64,000 bases of DNA, taken from NCBI RefSeq assembly GCF_000369405.1, contig NZ_KB849994.1, positions 369,942-433,941 on the forward strand. Direction: 5' to 3'. Positions 22,475 through 30,890 of the stretch are shown here, piece after piece (the stretch's first letter is position 1; each line of letters opens with the position of its first letter). This DNA comes from Acinetobacter sp. ANC 3929 (GTDB taxonomy: Bacteria; Pseudomonadota; Gammaproteobacteria; Pseudomonadales; Moraxellaceae). The notes under the pieces are model-generated. The model was not told the origin of the DNA. It searched no databases and was given only the letters and a program-made list of their open reading frames with translations. Both the position numbers and the translations under genes were made by a program.

Positions 22475-23470
22475 ATGTCTTTAGTCGCACAATTACAACC
22501 AACCCTCATGGATCTAGCTGCGCGCTACGGACAAACGCCCGAAAGTGCAGTGATTGAGATCTTAGCAGCGAGTAACGAATTGCTCGCTGATATGGTGTGG
22601 GTTGAAGCCAATGACGGCACAGGTCATAAAACAACAATTCGTACAGGTTTGCCGAAAGGTGCTTGGCGTTTATTAAACTACGGTGTGCCATCTGAGAAAT
22701 CAGCAACAGCGGCTATCCGTGACACTTGCGGATTGCTCGAATCATATTCTGAAGTTGATAAAAAACTTTATGAAATGGAGCAAAACCCACAAGAATGGCG
22801 TGCAAGTGAAGACGCAGCATTTGTTGAAGGTATGTCACAAACAATGGGTGAAACACTCATTTACGGCAATTCGCGTGATACACCTGCGGCATTTACAGGT
22901 TTTGCACCACGATTTAACGACATTGCCCAAACAAACCCTGCAAATAAGCGCAACATCCTAGATGCTGGCGGCACAGGCAACAACAACACTTCTATTTGGT
23001 TCGTGGTTTGGCATAAAGACACTGTTCATGGCATTTACCCACGTGGTACCAAAGCAGGCCTGCAAATTCGCAATTTAGGTGAAACCACCAAAGAAGAAGC
23101 GGGCGGCTTGATGCACCAGGTGCTACGCACTCATTTCGAATGGAATGCAGGCGTGACAGTACGCGATTGGCGTGCGGTAGTTCGTATTGCAAACATTGAT
23201 GTGACTGCATTAACCAAAGATGCTAGTGCAGGCGCGGATCTGTTTGATCTACTCGCTCAAGCAGCTGAGTTACTTCCGCATAAAACATCGGGTCGCGTTG
23301 CAATTTATGCAAACCGTACCATCTCGTCTTTCTTACGTCGTCAAAGCGTCAAAGGTTCGAATGTTCGTATCACTGTTGAAGAACAGGGCGGGCATAGCGT
23401 AACCAAGTTTGATGGCATGCCTATCCGTCGTGTTGATGCTTTACTGAACACCGAATCTCGCGTGGTTTAA
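22475..23470 (+). CDS. Major capsid protein
   Basis: 331 residues, HK97-fold type expected for BPP-1-like phages. GQTPESAVIEILAASNELLADM, then TGLPKGAWRLLNYGVPSEKS, the segment SQTMGETLIYGNSRDTPAAFTGFAPRFN, and SIWFVVWHKDTVHGIYPRG are typical of this capsid family, ending PIRRVDALLNTESRVV. The order scaffold, capsid, Bbp16-like cement protein supports the call. Confidence 0.9.
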   Translation: MSLVAQLQPTLMDLAARYGQTPESAVIEILAASNELLADMVWVEANDGTGHKTTIRTGLPKGAWRLLNYGVPSEKSATAAIRDTCGLLESYSEVDKKLYEMEQNPQEWRASEDAAFVEGMSQTMGETLIYGNSRDTPAAFTGFAPRFNDIAQTNPANKRNILDAGGTGNNNTSIWFVVWHKDTVHGIYPRGTKAGLQIRNLGETTKEEAGGLMHQVLRTHFEWNAGVTVRDWRAVVRIANIDVTALTKDASAGADLFDLLAQAAELLPHKTSGRVAIYANRTISSFLRRQSVKGSNVRITVEEQGGHSVTKFDGMPIRRVDALLNTESRVV

Positions 23471-23479
23471 GGAGTAAGT

Positions 23480-23884
23480 ATGTTAATTGATAAATTACTC
23501 GTGCTGTCGATGGATCAAGCCATCACAGCCACAGCAACTTCTACTGACACACTTGATTTGCAGAAAGCATCAACGAGTGTCAATCGCTTACCCGTTTTGC
23601 TACGTGGTAAAAACCTTTCACCAACGACTGCGACAGTAACCGTCCAATTGCAGGAATCATCTGATAACTCTACATGGGCTACTATCGAAAGCTCACGTGC
23701 ATATACAGGTGCAGAGCTTAATTCAGGTGTAATTGGCGAAGTGATGTTGCCTGTTAAGCCTAAGCGTTATGTCCGCTTGAATTATGTTGTAGCAAGCGGC
23801 CCATTCACTGCAGGTACTGTTTTTGCACATGTCTCAGATCATCGTGATGTGCAAGCAGCTTATCCAGTTTATGCAGGGGCTTAA
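23480..23884 (+). CDS. Bbp16-like capsid decoration protein
   Basis: 134 residues: MLIDKLLVLSMDQAITATATSTDTLDLQ at the start, a jelly-roll-like beta pattern in the middle (TVTVQLQESSDNSTWATIESS), RYVRLNYVVASGPFTAGTVFAHV near the end. This is the Bbp16 family, the cement protein that holds capsomers together in BPP-1. It starts 9 bases after the capsid gene with GGAG. Confidence 0.85.
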   Translation: MLIDKLLVLSMDQAITATATSTDTLDLQKASTSVNRLPVLLRGKNLSPTTATVTVQLQESSDNSTWATIESSRAYTGAELNSGVIGEVMLPVKPKRYVRLNYVVASGPFTAGTVFAHVSDHRDVQAAYPVYAGA

Positions 23885-23886
23885 AC

Positions 23887-24165
23887 ATGGAAAGCTTAAA
23901 ACAAGTACGTGCAAATCAAAAGGGCTTCTACAAAGACCGTCTTATCCAAGATGGTGAAGTGTTTGCGGTTGGCGAAGAAGAAACAGGGTTATGGTTTGAT
24001 GATGTTGATCCAAAGCCTGCTAATAATGACGCTAACAGCAATTATTCACGCATGAATAAAGAAGCTTTAACCGCAGCAGCCGTTGCAAAAGACATTGAAC
24101 TTAACGGCTCAGAAACTAAGGCTCAGCTTGTTGAGTTGTTAGAAGAATCAGACCTTTTGAGCTAA
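23887..24165 (+). CDS. Small virion-associated protein with HeH-like end
   Basis: 92 residues. The N-terminal half looks like a small beta domain (NQKGFYKDRLIQDGEVFAVGEEETGLWF). After an Asn-rich linker, YSRMNKEALTAAAVAKDIELNGSETKAQLVELLE is a helix-extended-helix (SAP/HeH-like) fold common at the C-terminus of phage head proteins. Followed by a terminator-like hairpin. Confidence 0.6.
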   Translation: MESLKQVRANQKGFYKDRLIQDGEVFAVGEEETGLWFDDVDPKPANNDANSNYSRMNKEALTAAAVAKDIELNGSETKAQLVELLEESDLLS

Positions 24166-24172
24166 TGCATAA

Positions 24173-24195
24173 GGCCCGTATCCGTACGGGTCTTT
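24173..24195 (+). terminator. Weak terminator after the head genes
   Basis: CCCGTA-TCCG-TACGGG stem followed by TCTTT. It could reduce read-through from the head gene block into the tail block. Confidence 0.5.
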
Positions 24196-24226
24196 CACCA
24201 AGTAAACGTATCGAATAGGCATAACG

Positions 24227-24661
24227 ATGACAAAAAAATTAATAGCTTTATCTTTGTGTGCGTACATTGGCACCAAGTCTGTTCTAGCGACCACGATGAC
24301 ACGTGGTGAATACAACGATTATCGCGGATGGCAGATCCCTGAAAACGAAAATCCTTCTGAGCAAGGGTATTTAGTCGAATATGTTGACGGCGGCAAGCCG
24401 AACGATGAACGCCATGCAGGTTATATCTCATGGTCACCGCGTGATGTGTTTGAAAAATCATACCATCAAAGCCAGACTCCGCAAGATCGTGTTCGCCTTG
24501 AGTATCAAGAGTTAAAAGAGCGACGAGATAAGTTGATTGAATTCATTCAAAAAGGTCAACCCGATTTTATTGATGATAAAGGGTGGGCTCTATTGAATGA
24601 ACAATGTGATGCAATGAACTGGTACTACACGATTTTAGGTAGTCGAATCGAATTGTTTTAA
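24227..24661 (+). CDS. Small phage protein, crAss001_48-like C-terminus
   Basis: 144 residues in two parts. Residues 24-80 (MTRGEYNDYRGWQIPENENP through HAGYISWSPRDVFEKSY) match a phage domain often found alone. Residues 85-144 (RVRLEYQELKERRDKLIEFI ... LLNEQCDAMNWYYTILGSRI) fit the crAss001_48-related helical family. The first 22 residues are hydrophobic and may be a signal-like extension; the true start could be the internal Met24 (24296), which has no clear ribosome site. Role unknown. Confidence 0.65.
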   Translation: MTKKLIALSLCAYIGTKSVLATTMTRGEYNDYRGWQIPENENPSEQGYLVEYVDGGKPNDERHAGYISWSPRDVFEKSYHQSQTPQDRVRLEYQELKERRDKLIEFIQKGQPDFIDDKGWALLNEQCDAMNWYYTILGSRIELF

Positions 24662-24677
24662 AACAGGGTAAAACCAT

Positions 24678-25232
24678 ATGAGATCAATTACTGATCTTTT
24701 CAATCTAGCCCTGTCGCATCTTGCGCAGGGCTATGTTGTTAATGATCCTACGGAACAAACACCACATGCACGATTGTGTAGTACTTACTACCCAATTTGC
24801 AGACAGGAACTATTGGATGATGATCACCAATGGACATTTGCTGTTGCTAGTTTGCCCTTGAATATTGATGCAGGGTATTTAGCAAAGCCAGCTTATGTTT
24901 TGCCAAGTGATTTTATTCGTCCGTTTCAGCTTGAATCAGGTGAACGCTTTTTCATTGAAGGCGATCATCTTTTTACAGAAGATCCAGCACCGATTTTGCG
25001 TTATGTGCGTGACATAAAGGACCTTGCTAAATTACCGCCTAAATTTAAAATTGCTTTGTCATATTTATTGGCTTGGCGAATTGCGGGCCCATTAGCACAA
25101 AGCAAAGAAAAACAAGACAAAACTGAACAGCAGTTTGCGATGGCCAAAACAGAAGCGATCAACAAAGACTTGCAACAACACCGAATAGAAAACCGACCTG
25201 ATTTCGAAGGCTCTTTGATTCAAGCGAGATAA
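24678..25232 (+). CDS. Tail tubular protein A (adaptor)
   Basis: 184 residues, T7 gp11-like head-to-tail adaptor. SITDLFNLALSHLAQGYVVNDPTEQTPHARLCSTYYPICRQELLDD is the typical start, followed by WTFAVASLPL and AYVLPSDFIRPFQL. A ring of twelve would attach to the portal. The next gene (nozzle) starts 2 bases after it. Confidence 0.85.
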   Translation: MRSITDLFNLALSHLAQGYVVNDPTEQTPHARLCSTYYPICRQELLDDDHQWTFAVASLPLNIDAGYLAKPAYVLPSDFIRPFQLESGERFFIEGDHLFTEDPAPILRYVRDIKDLAKLPPKFKIALSYLLAWRIAGPLAQSKEKQDKTEQQFAMAKTEAINKDLQQHRIENRPDFEGSLIQAR

Positions 25233-25234
25233 CC

Positions 25235-27232
25235 ATGCAATTATCCTTTAATGGCGGCATTGTCTCATCCGAAATGTTTAGCCGATACGACCAAGCAAAA
25301 TATCAAACTGGTGTAGCTAAATGCACAAACTTTGTCGTTGAGCTATACGGCGGTCTTACATTTCGAGCGGGTTCACAATACATTTACCATTACACATTGG
25401 ATAAAGGCATCATCCGTTTAGTTCGATTCGTATTTAGTGAAGAACAAGCAGTCGTTTTAGCTATACGGAAAAACGCGGTTAATTTTTTTGCTGACGGCGG
25501 TATTCTTTTAAACGATTTAGATCTGCCATTAGAACTCGTATTGCCGTATACAGAAGAACATTTAATGCAACTGCGCTATGCACAATCTGCAGATGTAATC
25601 ACAATCACACACCCAAATTACGCGCCACTTAAAATCATTAGAAAGGGCGCAACACTATGGGAAACTGAATTAGTATCGGTTTCGTATGGCTTGGGTCAGC
25701 CTCAGAATCTATTAGGCACTGCCAATAAACCAAATACAACAGGGTATGTAGAACGCGATTATGTTTATCAAGTTACAGCTATAAATGAAGAAAACGAATC
25801 CCAAGCATCTGCAAAATCACCTATTCTAAAAAACGATCTGACATTAGCAGGGAACAATAATGTTCTAACCTGGGATGCGGTCACAGGCGCAACCCGTTAT
25901 AACGTTTTCAAATTACGTTCGGGATTAGCAAGCTATATTGGTGAAACAACAGAGCTAAGCTTTACCGATGACAATATTGAAACTAATGGGGCTATTACTC
26001 CGCCTTTAATTCGAAATCCATTTGAATTTTTCCCAACAGCGATTGCTTATCATGGGCAACGCAAAGTTTATGGTGGTGGGTATCAATCACCGCAGTGGTT
26101 GCGTATGTCACGCACAGCTACAGACGATAATTTCGGGTATCACATCCCATTGCAAGATACTGACTCGATCCAAATTCGTTTTGCTGCACGCGATGGAAAC
26201 GGCGTTAAACATCTTGTTCCTATGGATGATTTGTTGATTTTAACCAGCGGCGCACTTTGGAAAGTCTCGTCAGATGGGGCGATGACTGCTGCAAGTGTCA
26301 ATGCTAAGAAAAGCTCAAGCACTGGTGCAAATGATGTAACACCTGTTGAAATAGATGGGGCCACAATATTCTCATCAGACCAAACGGGGCATATTCACGA
26401 AATATCAATGTCACAAGGCATTAACTCCGCATATCAAACAATTGATTTGTCCTTGGTTTGCCCACATTTGTTTGATGGCTACAAAATTATTGATTGTGCT
26501 TTGGTGCGTAATCCTTTGGATATTATCTATTTTGTGCGTAATGATGGTGTTCTTCTTTCACTAACGTATAACGCACAACAACAAGTTTGGGCTTGGGCGG
26601 AGCATCGCACTCAAGGCAAATACCTATCTGTTGCAGCAATCCCTGAAGACTCACAAACTGTTTTGTATTGTGTTGTAGAGCGTGAAGGGATTAGAACTAT
26701 TGAACGTCTTTTAATGCGTCAACCGATCGATATGAAAGATAAATGTTTTTTGGATAGCTCTATTCAATACAAGGGGTTACCAACGCAAACAATCACGGGA
26801 TTGGACTGGCTAGAAGGGCGCGAGGTTTCAATCTTTGCTGACGGTGGGGTGAAGCCTCCTAAAACAGTTACAGGTGGAGAAATCACATTAGATAGGGAAT
26901 TAACAAATGTGTGGGTTGGCTTGAGTTATACAGGCGAGATCCAAACACTGCCTTTAATATCACAAAGCACTCATCCTGCAAAACCAAAAACAGCAACTCA
27001 AGTACACTTACGTGTGCAGGAAACGCAAGGAATATGGGCGGGTACTGATCCAAACAAACTTACGGAATATAAACCGCGTTCGAATGAAAACTATGGGCAA
27101 TCATTAAATTTGCTTAATAGTTTTATCCAAGTTCCTGTTGCCAGTACATACCAAAAGGACCTACAAATTACTGTAAAACATGATAAACCTTTACCTATGA
27201 AGTTATTAGCTATAGAGGTGGAATTCCAATGA
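25235..27232 (+). CDS. Tail tubular protein B (nozzle)
   Basis: 665 residues, corresponding to T7 gp12-like nozzle proteins. The N-terminus (MQLSFNGGIVSSEMFSRYDQAKYQTGVAKCTNFVVELYGGLTFRAGSQYI) is the hallmark of this family in BPP-1-like phages. The middle contains a fibronectin-III-like insert (residues about 150-255: VERDYVYQVTAINEENES ... YNVFKLRSG). It ends overlapping the DUF2833 gene by 4 bases. Confidence 0.85.
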   Translation: MQLSFNGGIVSSEMFSRYDQAKYQTGVAKCTNFVVELYGGLTFRAGSQYIYHYTLDKGIIRLVRFVFSEEQAVVLAIRKNAVNFFADGGILLNDLDLPLELVLPYTEEHLMQLRYAQSADVITITHPNYAPLKIIRKGATLWETELVSVSYGLGQPQNLLGTANKPNTTGYVERDYVYQVTAINEENESQASAKSPILKNDLTLAGNNNVLTWDAVTGATRYNVFKLRSGLASYIGETTELSFTDDNIETNGAITPPLIRNPFEFFPTAIAYHGQRKVYGGGYQSPQWLRMSRTATDDNFGYHIPLQDTDSIQIRFAARDGNGVKHLVPMDDLLILTSGALWKVSSDGAMTAASVNAKKSSSTGANDVTPVEIDGATIFSSDQTGHIHEISMSQGINSAYQTIDLSLVCPHLFDGYKIIDCALVRNPLDIIYFVRNDGVLLSLTYNAQQQVWAWAEHRTQGKYLSVAAIPEDSQTVLYCVVEREGIRTIERLLMRQPIDMKDKCFLDSSIQYKGLPTQTITGLDWLEGREVSIFADGGVKPPKTVTGGEITLDRELTNVWVGLSYTGEIQTLPLISQSTHPAKPKTATQVHLRVQETQGIWAGTDPNKLTEYKPRSNENYGQSLNLLNSFIQVPVASTYQKDLQITVKHDKPLPMKLLAIEVEFQ

Positions 27233-27696
27233 CAATTACTAATATTGAGATCCGCAAACCAACTGAGCGCGATATTCGAATTCTTGTTGAAAATCTGCGT
27301 CCAGCTGATAAAGAAGAAATGAAAGCATATTTCAACGACAATTTCGCTTGGCAAATTAAGACAAGCGTTAAATATTCTCGCGATGCTTGGGCGGTCATTG
27401 TTAATGGCAAGCTTCTTTTTATCTGTGGTGTGGGTTTAACAAGTATGCTCGGCAATGTCGGTTGCCCGTGGCTATTGGGTACGGTCCATATCAACACATA
27501 TCAGAAAGAATTTTATAAGCAGGCACAAAACATTCTTGCCGAAATGAAAGAAAATTATTCTGTGCTTGAAAACCATGTTCATGCAAAAAATGAAACTGCA
27601 GTTTCTTTCCTGAAGCGACTCGGTTTCAAAATGGGTGAAGCAGAACCTTATGGGGCAAATGGCGAATTGTTCTATCCATTTGCAATGGTGGCATAA
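27229..27696 (+). CDS. DUF2833 GNAT-like internal virion protein
   Basis: 155 residues with a GNAT acetyltransferase-like pattern (AWAVIVNGKLLFICGVGL, LENHVHAKNETAVSFLKRLGFKMGEAEPYG) matching the DUF2833 / T7 gp13 internal virion family. In T7 gp13 has no known catalytic role and is needed for virion assembly. Coupled to the nozzle gene and abutting the next virion gene. Confidence 0.8.
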   Translation: MTITNIEIRKPTERDIRILVENLRPADKEEMKAYFNDNFAWQIKTSVKYSRDAWAVIVNGKLLFICGVGLTSMLGNVGCPWLLGTVHINTYQKEFYKQAQNILAEMKENYSVLENHVHAKNETAVSFLKRLGFKMGEAEPYGANGELFYPFAMVA

Positions 27697-28191
27697 ATGG
27701 CGATAGCACCAGCTGCTGCTTTTGCAGGATTTAAGGCTTTAAACACATATAACAAATCTAAGGCTGCAAAAAAAGCGTATAAGCAACAAGCGCAAATCGC
27801 AGATATCAATGCGACACAAGAAGATATTCAAGCACGAAACGCAATTGAGTACGGACAAAATCAGGTCGAAGATTATCAACGAGAAGTATCGTCCTTTAAA
27901 TCGAGTCAAATAAATGCGCTTGCCGATAATGGGATTGATGTTTCACAAGGTTCAGCAATTGATTTATTGGCAAGTACAGAAATGCAGGCGCAAAGTGATA
28001 TTGACACATTACGCTACAACGCGGCTTTGCAGTCTTGGGGACATCAGGTTAATAAAACAAATTATGTAAACCAAGCCCGCGGCCTGCGCGTACAAGCCAA
28101 CTCTATCAATCCAATATTTGATGCTTTACTTGATGGGGCAGGATCATTTATGCAAGCAGGTGGTTTGCAAGGCTTAGGAGGCGGTAAATAA
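27697..28191 (+). CDS. Internal virion protein, T7 gp14-like
   Basis: 164 residues. Ala-rich hydrophobic start (MAIAPAAAFAGFKALNTYNKSKAAKKAYKQQA), long helix, then SSQINALADNGIDVSQGSAIDLLASTEMQAQSDIDTLRYNAALQSWG, the usual core of gp14-like ejection proteins that form a channel in the outer membrane. Gly-rich C-terminus. The stop overlaps the next ATG by one base. Confidence 0.8.
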   Translation: MAIAPAAAFAGFKALNTYNKSKAAKKAYKQQAQIADINATQEDIQARNAIEYGQNQVEDYQREVSSFKSSQINALADNGIDVSQGSAIDLLASTEMQAQSDIDTLRYNAALQSWGHQVNKTNYVNQARGLRVQANSINPIFDALLDGAGSFMQAGGLQGLGGGK

Positions 28192-30473
28192 TGCGTGTAC
28201 CTGTTTTCAAATCTCAAGTAAATGAGGCGCAAGCACCTTCAGTTCAGATACGTGGAGGTTTAACACCTGGTGAAGCGGTCAATGCGGTAGGCAATCAACT
28301 TGATGCGCTTACAGGATTTGTTGGTGCAGGTGCACAAGCTGTTAATCAGTTTAATGATGAATCTGATCGTGTCCGGGTAATGGACGCTGAAAACCAATTA
28401 GCCACTTTAAAAAATCATCTTCAAACTAACAATATTGATGGATTCAGTAATAAAAAAGGCGCAGATGTAGTTGGGTTTAATGACGGTCAAGGCGGCGGTT
28501 TTGTAGATTACTATTCACGGGCCTACCAAGATGGTGTAAGCGAAATCACGTCAAAGCTTGGTAATAACCGTCAGCGCCAAATGTTTAACCAATTGGCATC
28601 AAGAGATAGCGTTGCTTTTAAATCTAATCTGCAAAACTATTTCGTTCGTGAAAACGATACGTACCAGAAAAGTGTTTATTCAGCTTCAGCCGATCGATAC
28701 ATTCGAAACATTAATGAGAACCCAGCTAATTACGCTTTGATTGATGAGGATCGATTAAATCTAAAAGCGGCAATTAATAAATCAGCACAATTGGATGGCA
28801 AGTCTGCTATTGAGGCAGAAAATATTTATTTAGGTACAATTACCCAAGCACATATTGGCAATATTAATTCGTTTATTGAAAACCACGATTTACGTGGTGC
28901 AGTGCAATACCGCGATAAATATAAAGATGAAATTTCTCTAAACGATTCATTCAAGGCAACTAAGTTAATCCAGCAAAAACTAGAGGAACGCCAAGTCGAT
29001 GCTTTGGTTGAATCAGCGTCCTTCGGTACAGATGAAAATAGTAACTTCGCTTTAAATCTACCGCCACAAGCAGCTAAACAAGCAGTGGATGAGCTGCAAA
29101 GTCTAACGCCTGAAGAAATGAAGCACATTAAATACAATGATCAGCGCTTAGATATCTATACGGTTCAAGCTGCAAAAGATAAAGGCTTAGAACATTTTGT
29201 GCCCCTTGTTCTTGGTCTTCGTTTGGCAGGCGAAAAGTCTAATAACAATCAAGTCTCAGAGGTTGGTGCCAGATCAATTATGCAATTCATACCTGCAACT
29301 TGGAACGGCAAGTCGGATCAAAAAAATGGGTATAAGTGGGATCGATCTTTAGGCAAAGAACGGGATATAAACAACCCAGCCCATGTAATTGATGCGGCTT
29401 TAGATTATGTTTCGGATGTGAGCAAAAGATATAACACAAAAGATCCAATGGTTATTGCAGCTCAGTATCATGGTGGGGATGCCGATGCAAAAAGGGTATT
29501 AGCAGGCTTGCAACCTAACGGTCCAAGGGGGCGCGCTTATTTGGAGCGAATGGACAACTGGCTCAACGATGGTTTTGGTCGTTACGCGAGTCAACCAGGT
29601 CGATCACGAGAAAAGGCTTTCGACGTGGTGTGGAATAGTGGTGCCTCATCAGAAGTAAAAGGGAAAGCCCAAACTCGCTTAAATCAGATGTTTGCAGCCC
29701 AAGATAAAATTAAAACAGATCAGCAGGATCAAGTTTATAGCGATTTGCATAACAGCTTAATCACTGGCCAATCGACATTTGAGCAATTGCCTGTAAATGT
29801 TGTATCTGTTCTCAAGCCTAATCAAATTGATAGTTTACGGTCAGTTAGTAAATCGCTTTATGAGAAGCCTGTAAAAACAGACCCGACTATTTACAGCACA
29901 ATCATGCTGAATAAAGATGAACTTTTCAAAGGGAAACCGCAGTCTGTAGTTCACCAATACGCAGATAGGTTATCGCCTTCTGATTATCGAAACATTACGC
30001 AAATGTACATTGAAGTGAATAAACCGCCTAAAGATGTAAGTAAAGCTGACAGCTTGGACGTAACACCTAACAACGTTGCGAACGCGATTCAGCCATATTT
30101 ACCAATGCTGGGGATCACTAAAAAAACTGACAAATCACAGATAGACCATTACTCTGCGGTACAAACTGACCTAATACAAACGTTAAGAGAGGCGCAAGCA
30201 AAAAATGGTGGTAAATTAACCCGCGATCAATTTGATCGTGTTGTTATGAAAAATATCAATCGTCAGGTACAGATTACAACTTCAAGACCTTTCTTTGATG
30301 ATAAAGTTGAACTCAACCGTGTTTATTCTCAAGTAAAAAATAAAGAGGATATTTCTGATTCAATGAAACAAAAGATTGATAATATATTTAAAAAGCAAGG
30401 CAGAAATCTGAACAATGTTACAAATTCAGAATATATTAATGCCTATTATGCAATGATGAGAAGGGGGCTTTAA
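28191..30473 (+). CDS. Internal virion lytic transglycosylase
   Basis: 760 residues. An N-terminal helical region is followed, from about residue 330, by an SLT-type muramidase domain: FVPLVLGLRLAGEKSNNNQVSEVGARSIMQFIPATWNG (catalytic Glu in GEKS, GARSIMQ core), VIAAQYHGGDADAKRVL. The long helical C-terminus is for virion packing. Like T7 gp16 or BPP-1 ejection proteins, it would be ejected first and open the murein for DNA entry. Confidence 0.88.
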   Translation: MRVPVFKSQVNEAQAPSVQIRGGLTPGEAVNAVGNQLDALTGFVGAGAQAVNQFNDESDRVRVMDAENQLATLKNHLQTNNIDGFSNKKGADVVGFNDGQGGGFVDYYSRAYQDGVSEITSKLGNNRQRQMFNQLASRDSVAFKSNLQNYFVRENDTYQKSVYSASADRYIRNINENPANYALIDEDRLNLKAAINKSAQLDGKSAIEAENIYLGTITQAHIGNINSFIENHDLRGAVQYRDKYKDEISLNDSFKATKLIQQKLEERQVDALVESASFGTDENSNFALNLPPQAAKQAVDELQSLTPEEMKHIKYNDQRLDIYTVQAAKDKGLEHFVPLVLGLRLAGEKSNNNQVSEVGARSIMQFIPATWNGKSDQKNGYKWDRSLGKERDINNPAHVIDAALDYVSDVSKRYNTKDPMVIAAQYHGGDADAKRVLAGLQPNGPRGRAYLERMDNWLNDGFGRYASQPGRSREKAFDVVWNSGASSEVKGKAQTRLNQMFAAQDKIKTDQQDQVYSDLHNSLITGQSTFEQLPVNVVSVLKPNQIDSLRSVSKSLYEKPVKTDPTIYSTIMLNKDELFKGKPQSVVHQYADRLSPSDYRNITQMYIEVNKPPKDVSKADSLDVTPNNVANAIQPYLPMLGITKKTDKSQIDHYSAVQTDLIQTLREAQAKNGGKLTRDQFDRVVMKNINRQVQITTSRPFFDDKVELNRVYSQVKNKEDISDSMKQKIDNIFKKQGRNLNNVTNSEYINAYYAMMRRGL

Positions 30474-30812
30474 TTGGGTAAGTATAATAAAACTGAAGTT
30501 TTACAGTTCATTCTGATATTTATTTTAATTATATTTTCTATTTATAATGTTAATACAATCAATGAATTATCTGATTCTATTGATTCGTTGAATGCTCAAA
30601 TTGAAAGCATAGAAAGCAACGGTGGTGGGAGTGATCTAGTAAATAAAGTTTCAGATTTAGAAGAAAAAGTTGAGGCACAAGGTTCTTTGATTTCAGAGCA
30701 AGAAGATAAGATTGCTGTAATCGACACCCGGTTGGGTAATGCAGAAAATGATATTGATGAAGCTAAAGATAAAATCGATAGCTTATGCTTACATAAAAAC
30801 ATCTGCCTCTAA
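30474..30812 (+). CDS. Membrane-anchored coiled-coil protein
   Basis: 112 residues from a TTG immediately after the previous stop; GGGGGC upstream. One transmembrane helix (VLQFILIFILIIFSIYNV) then about 75 residues of coiled coil (INELSDSIDSLNAQIESIES ... VSDLEEKVEAQGSLISEQEDKIAVIDTRL) with a Gly-rich hinge (SNGGGSD). A spanin- or tape-like, envelope-spanning role in DNA ejection is conceivable; no family recognised. AT-richer than its neighbours. Confidence 0.6.
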   Translation: MGKYNKTEVLQFILIFILIIFSIYNVNTINELSDSIDSLNAQIESIESNGGGSDLVNKVSDLEEKVEAQGSLISEQEDKIAVIDTRLGNAENDIDEAKDKIDSLCLHKNICL

Positions 30813-30847
30813 GCTGTCAACAGCAAAAGCCTTTATCACATATAACA

Positions 30848-30883
30848 GCATTTAAGATTACAGAAGTCCGTAGTCTTAAGTGC
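30848..30883 (+). other. Long hairpin directly before the giant virion gene
   Basis: A 14-base stem (30848-30861 with 30870-30883; two G-U pairs in RNA) with an 8-base loop ends 7 bases before the ATG at 30891, and TTTTATT follows. No Shine-Dalgarno sequence is seen near this start. It may be a partial terminator or a translation control element; the TGTCAACAG element lies 27 bases upstream of it. Confidence 0.5.
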
Positions 30884-30890
30884 TTTTATT

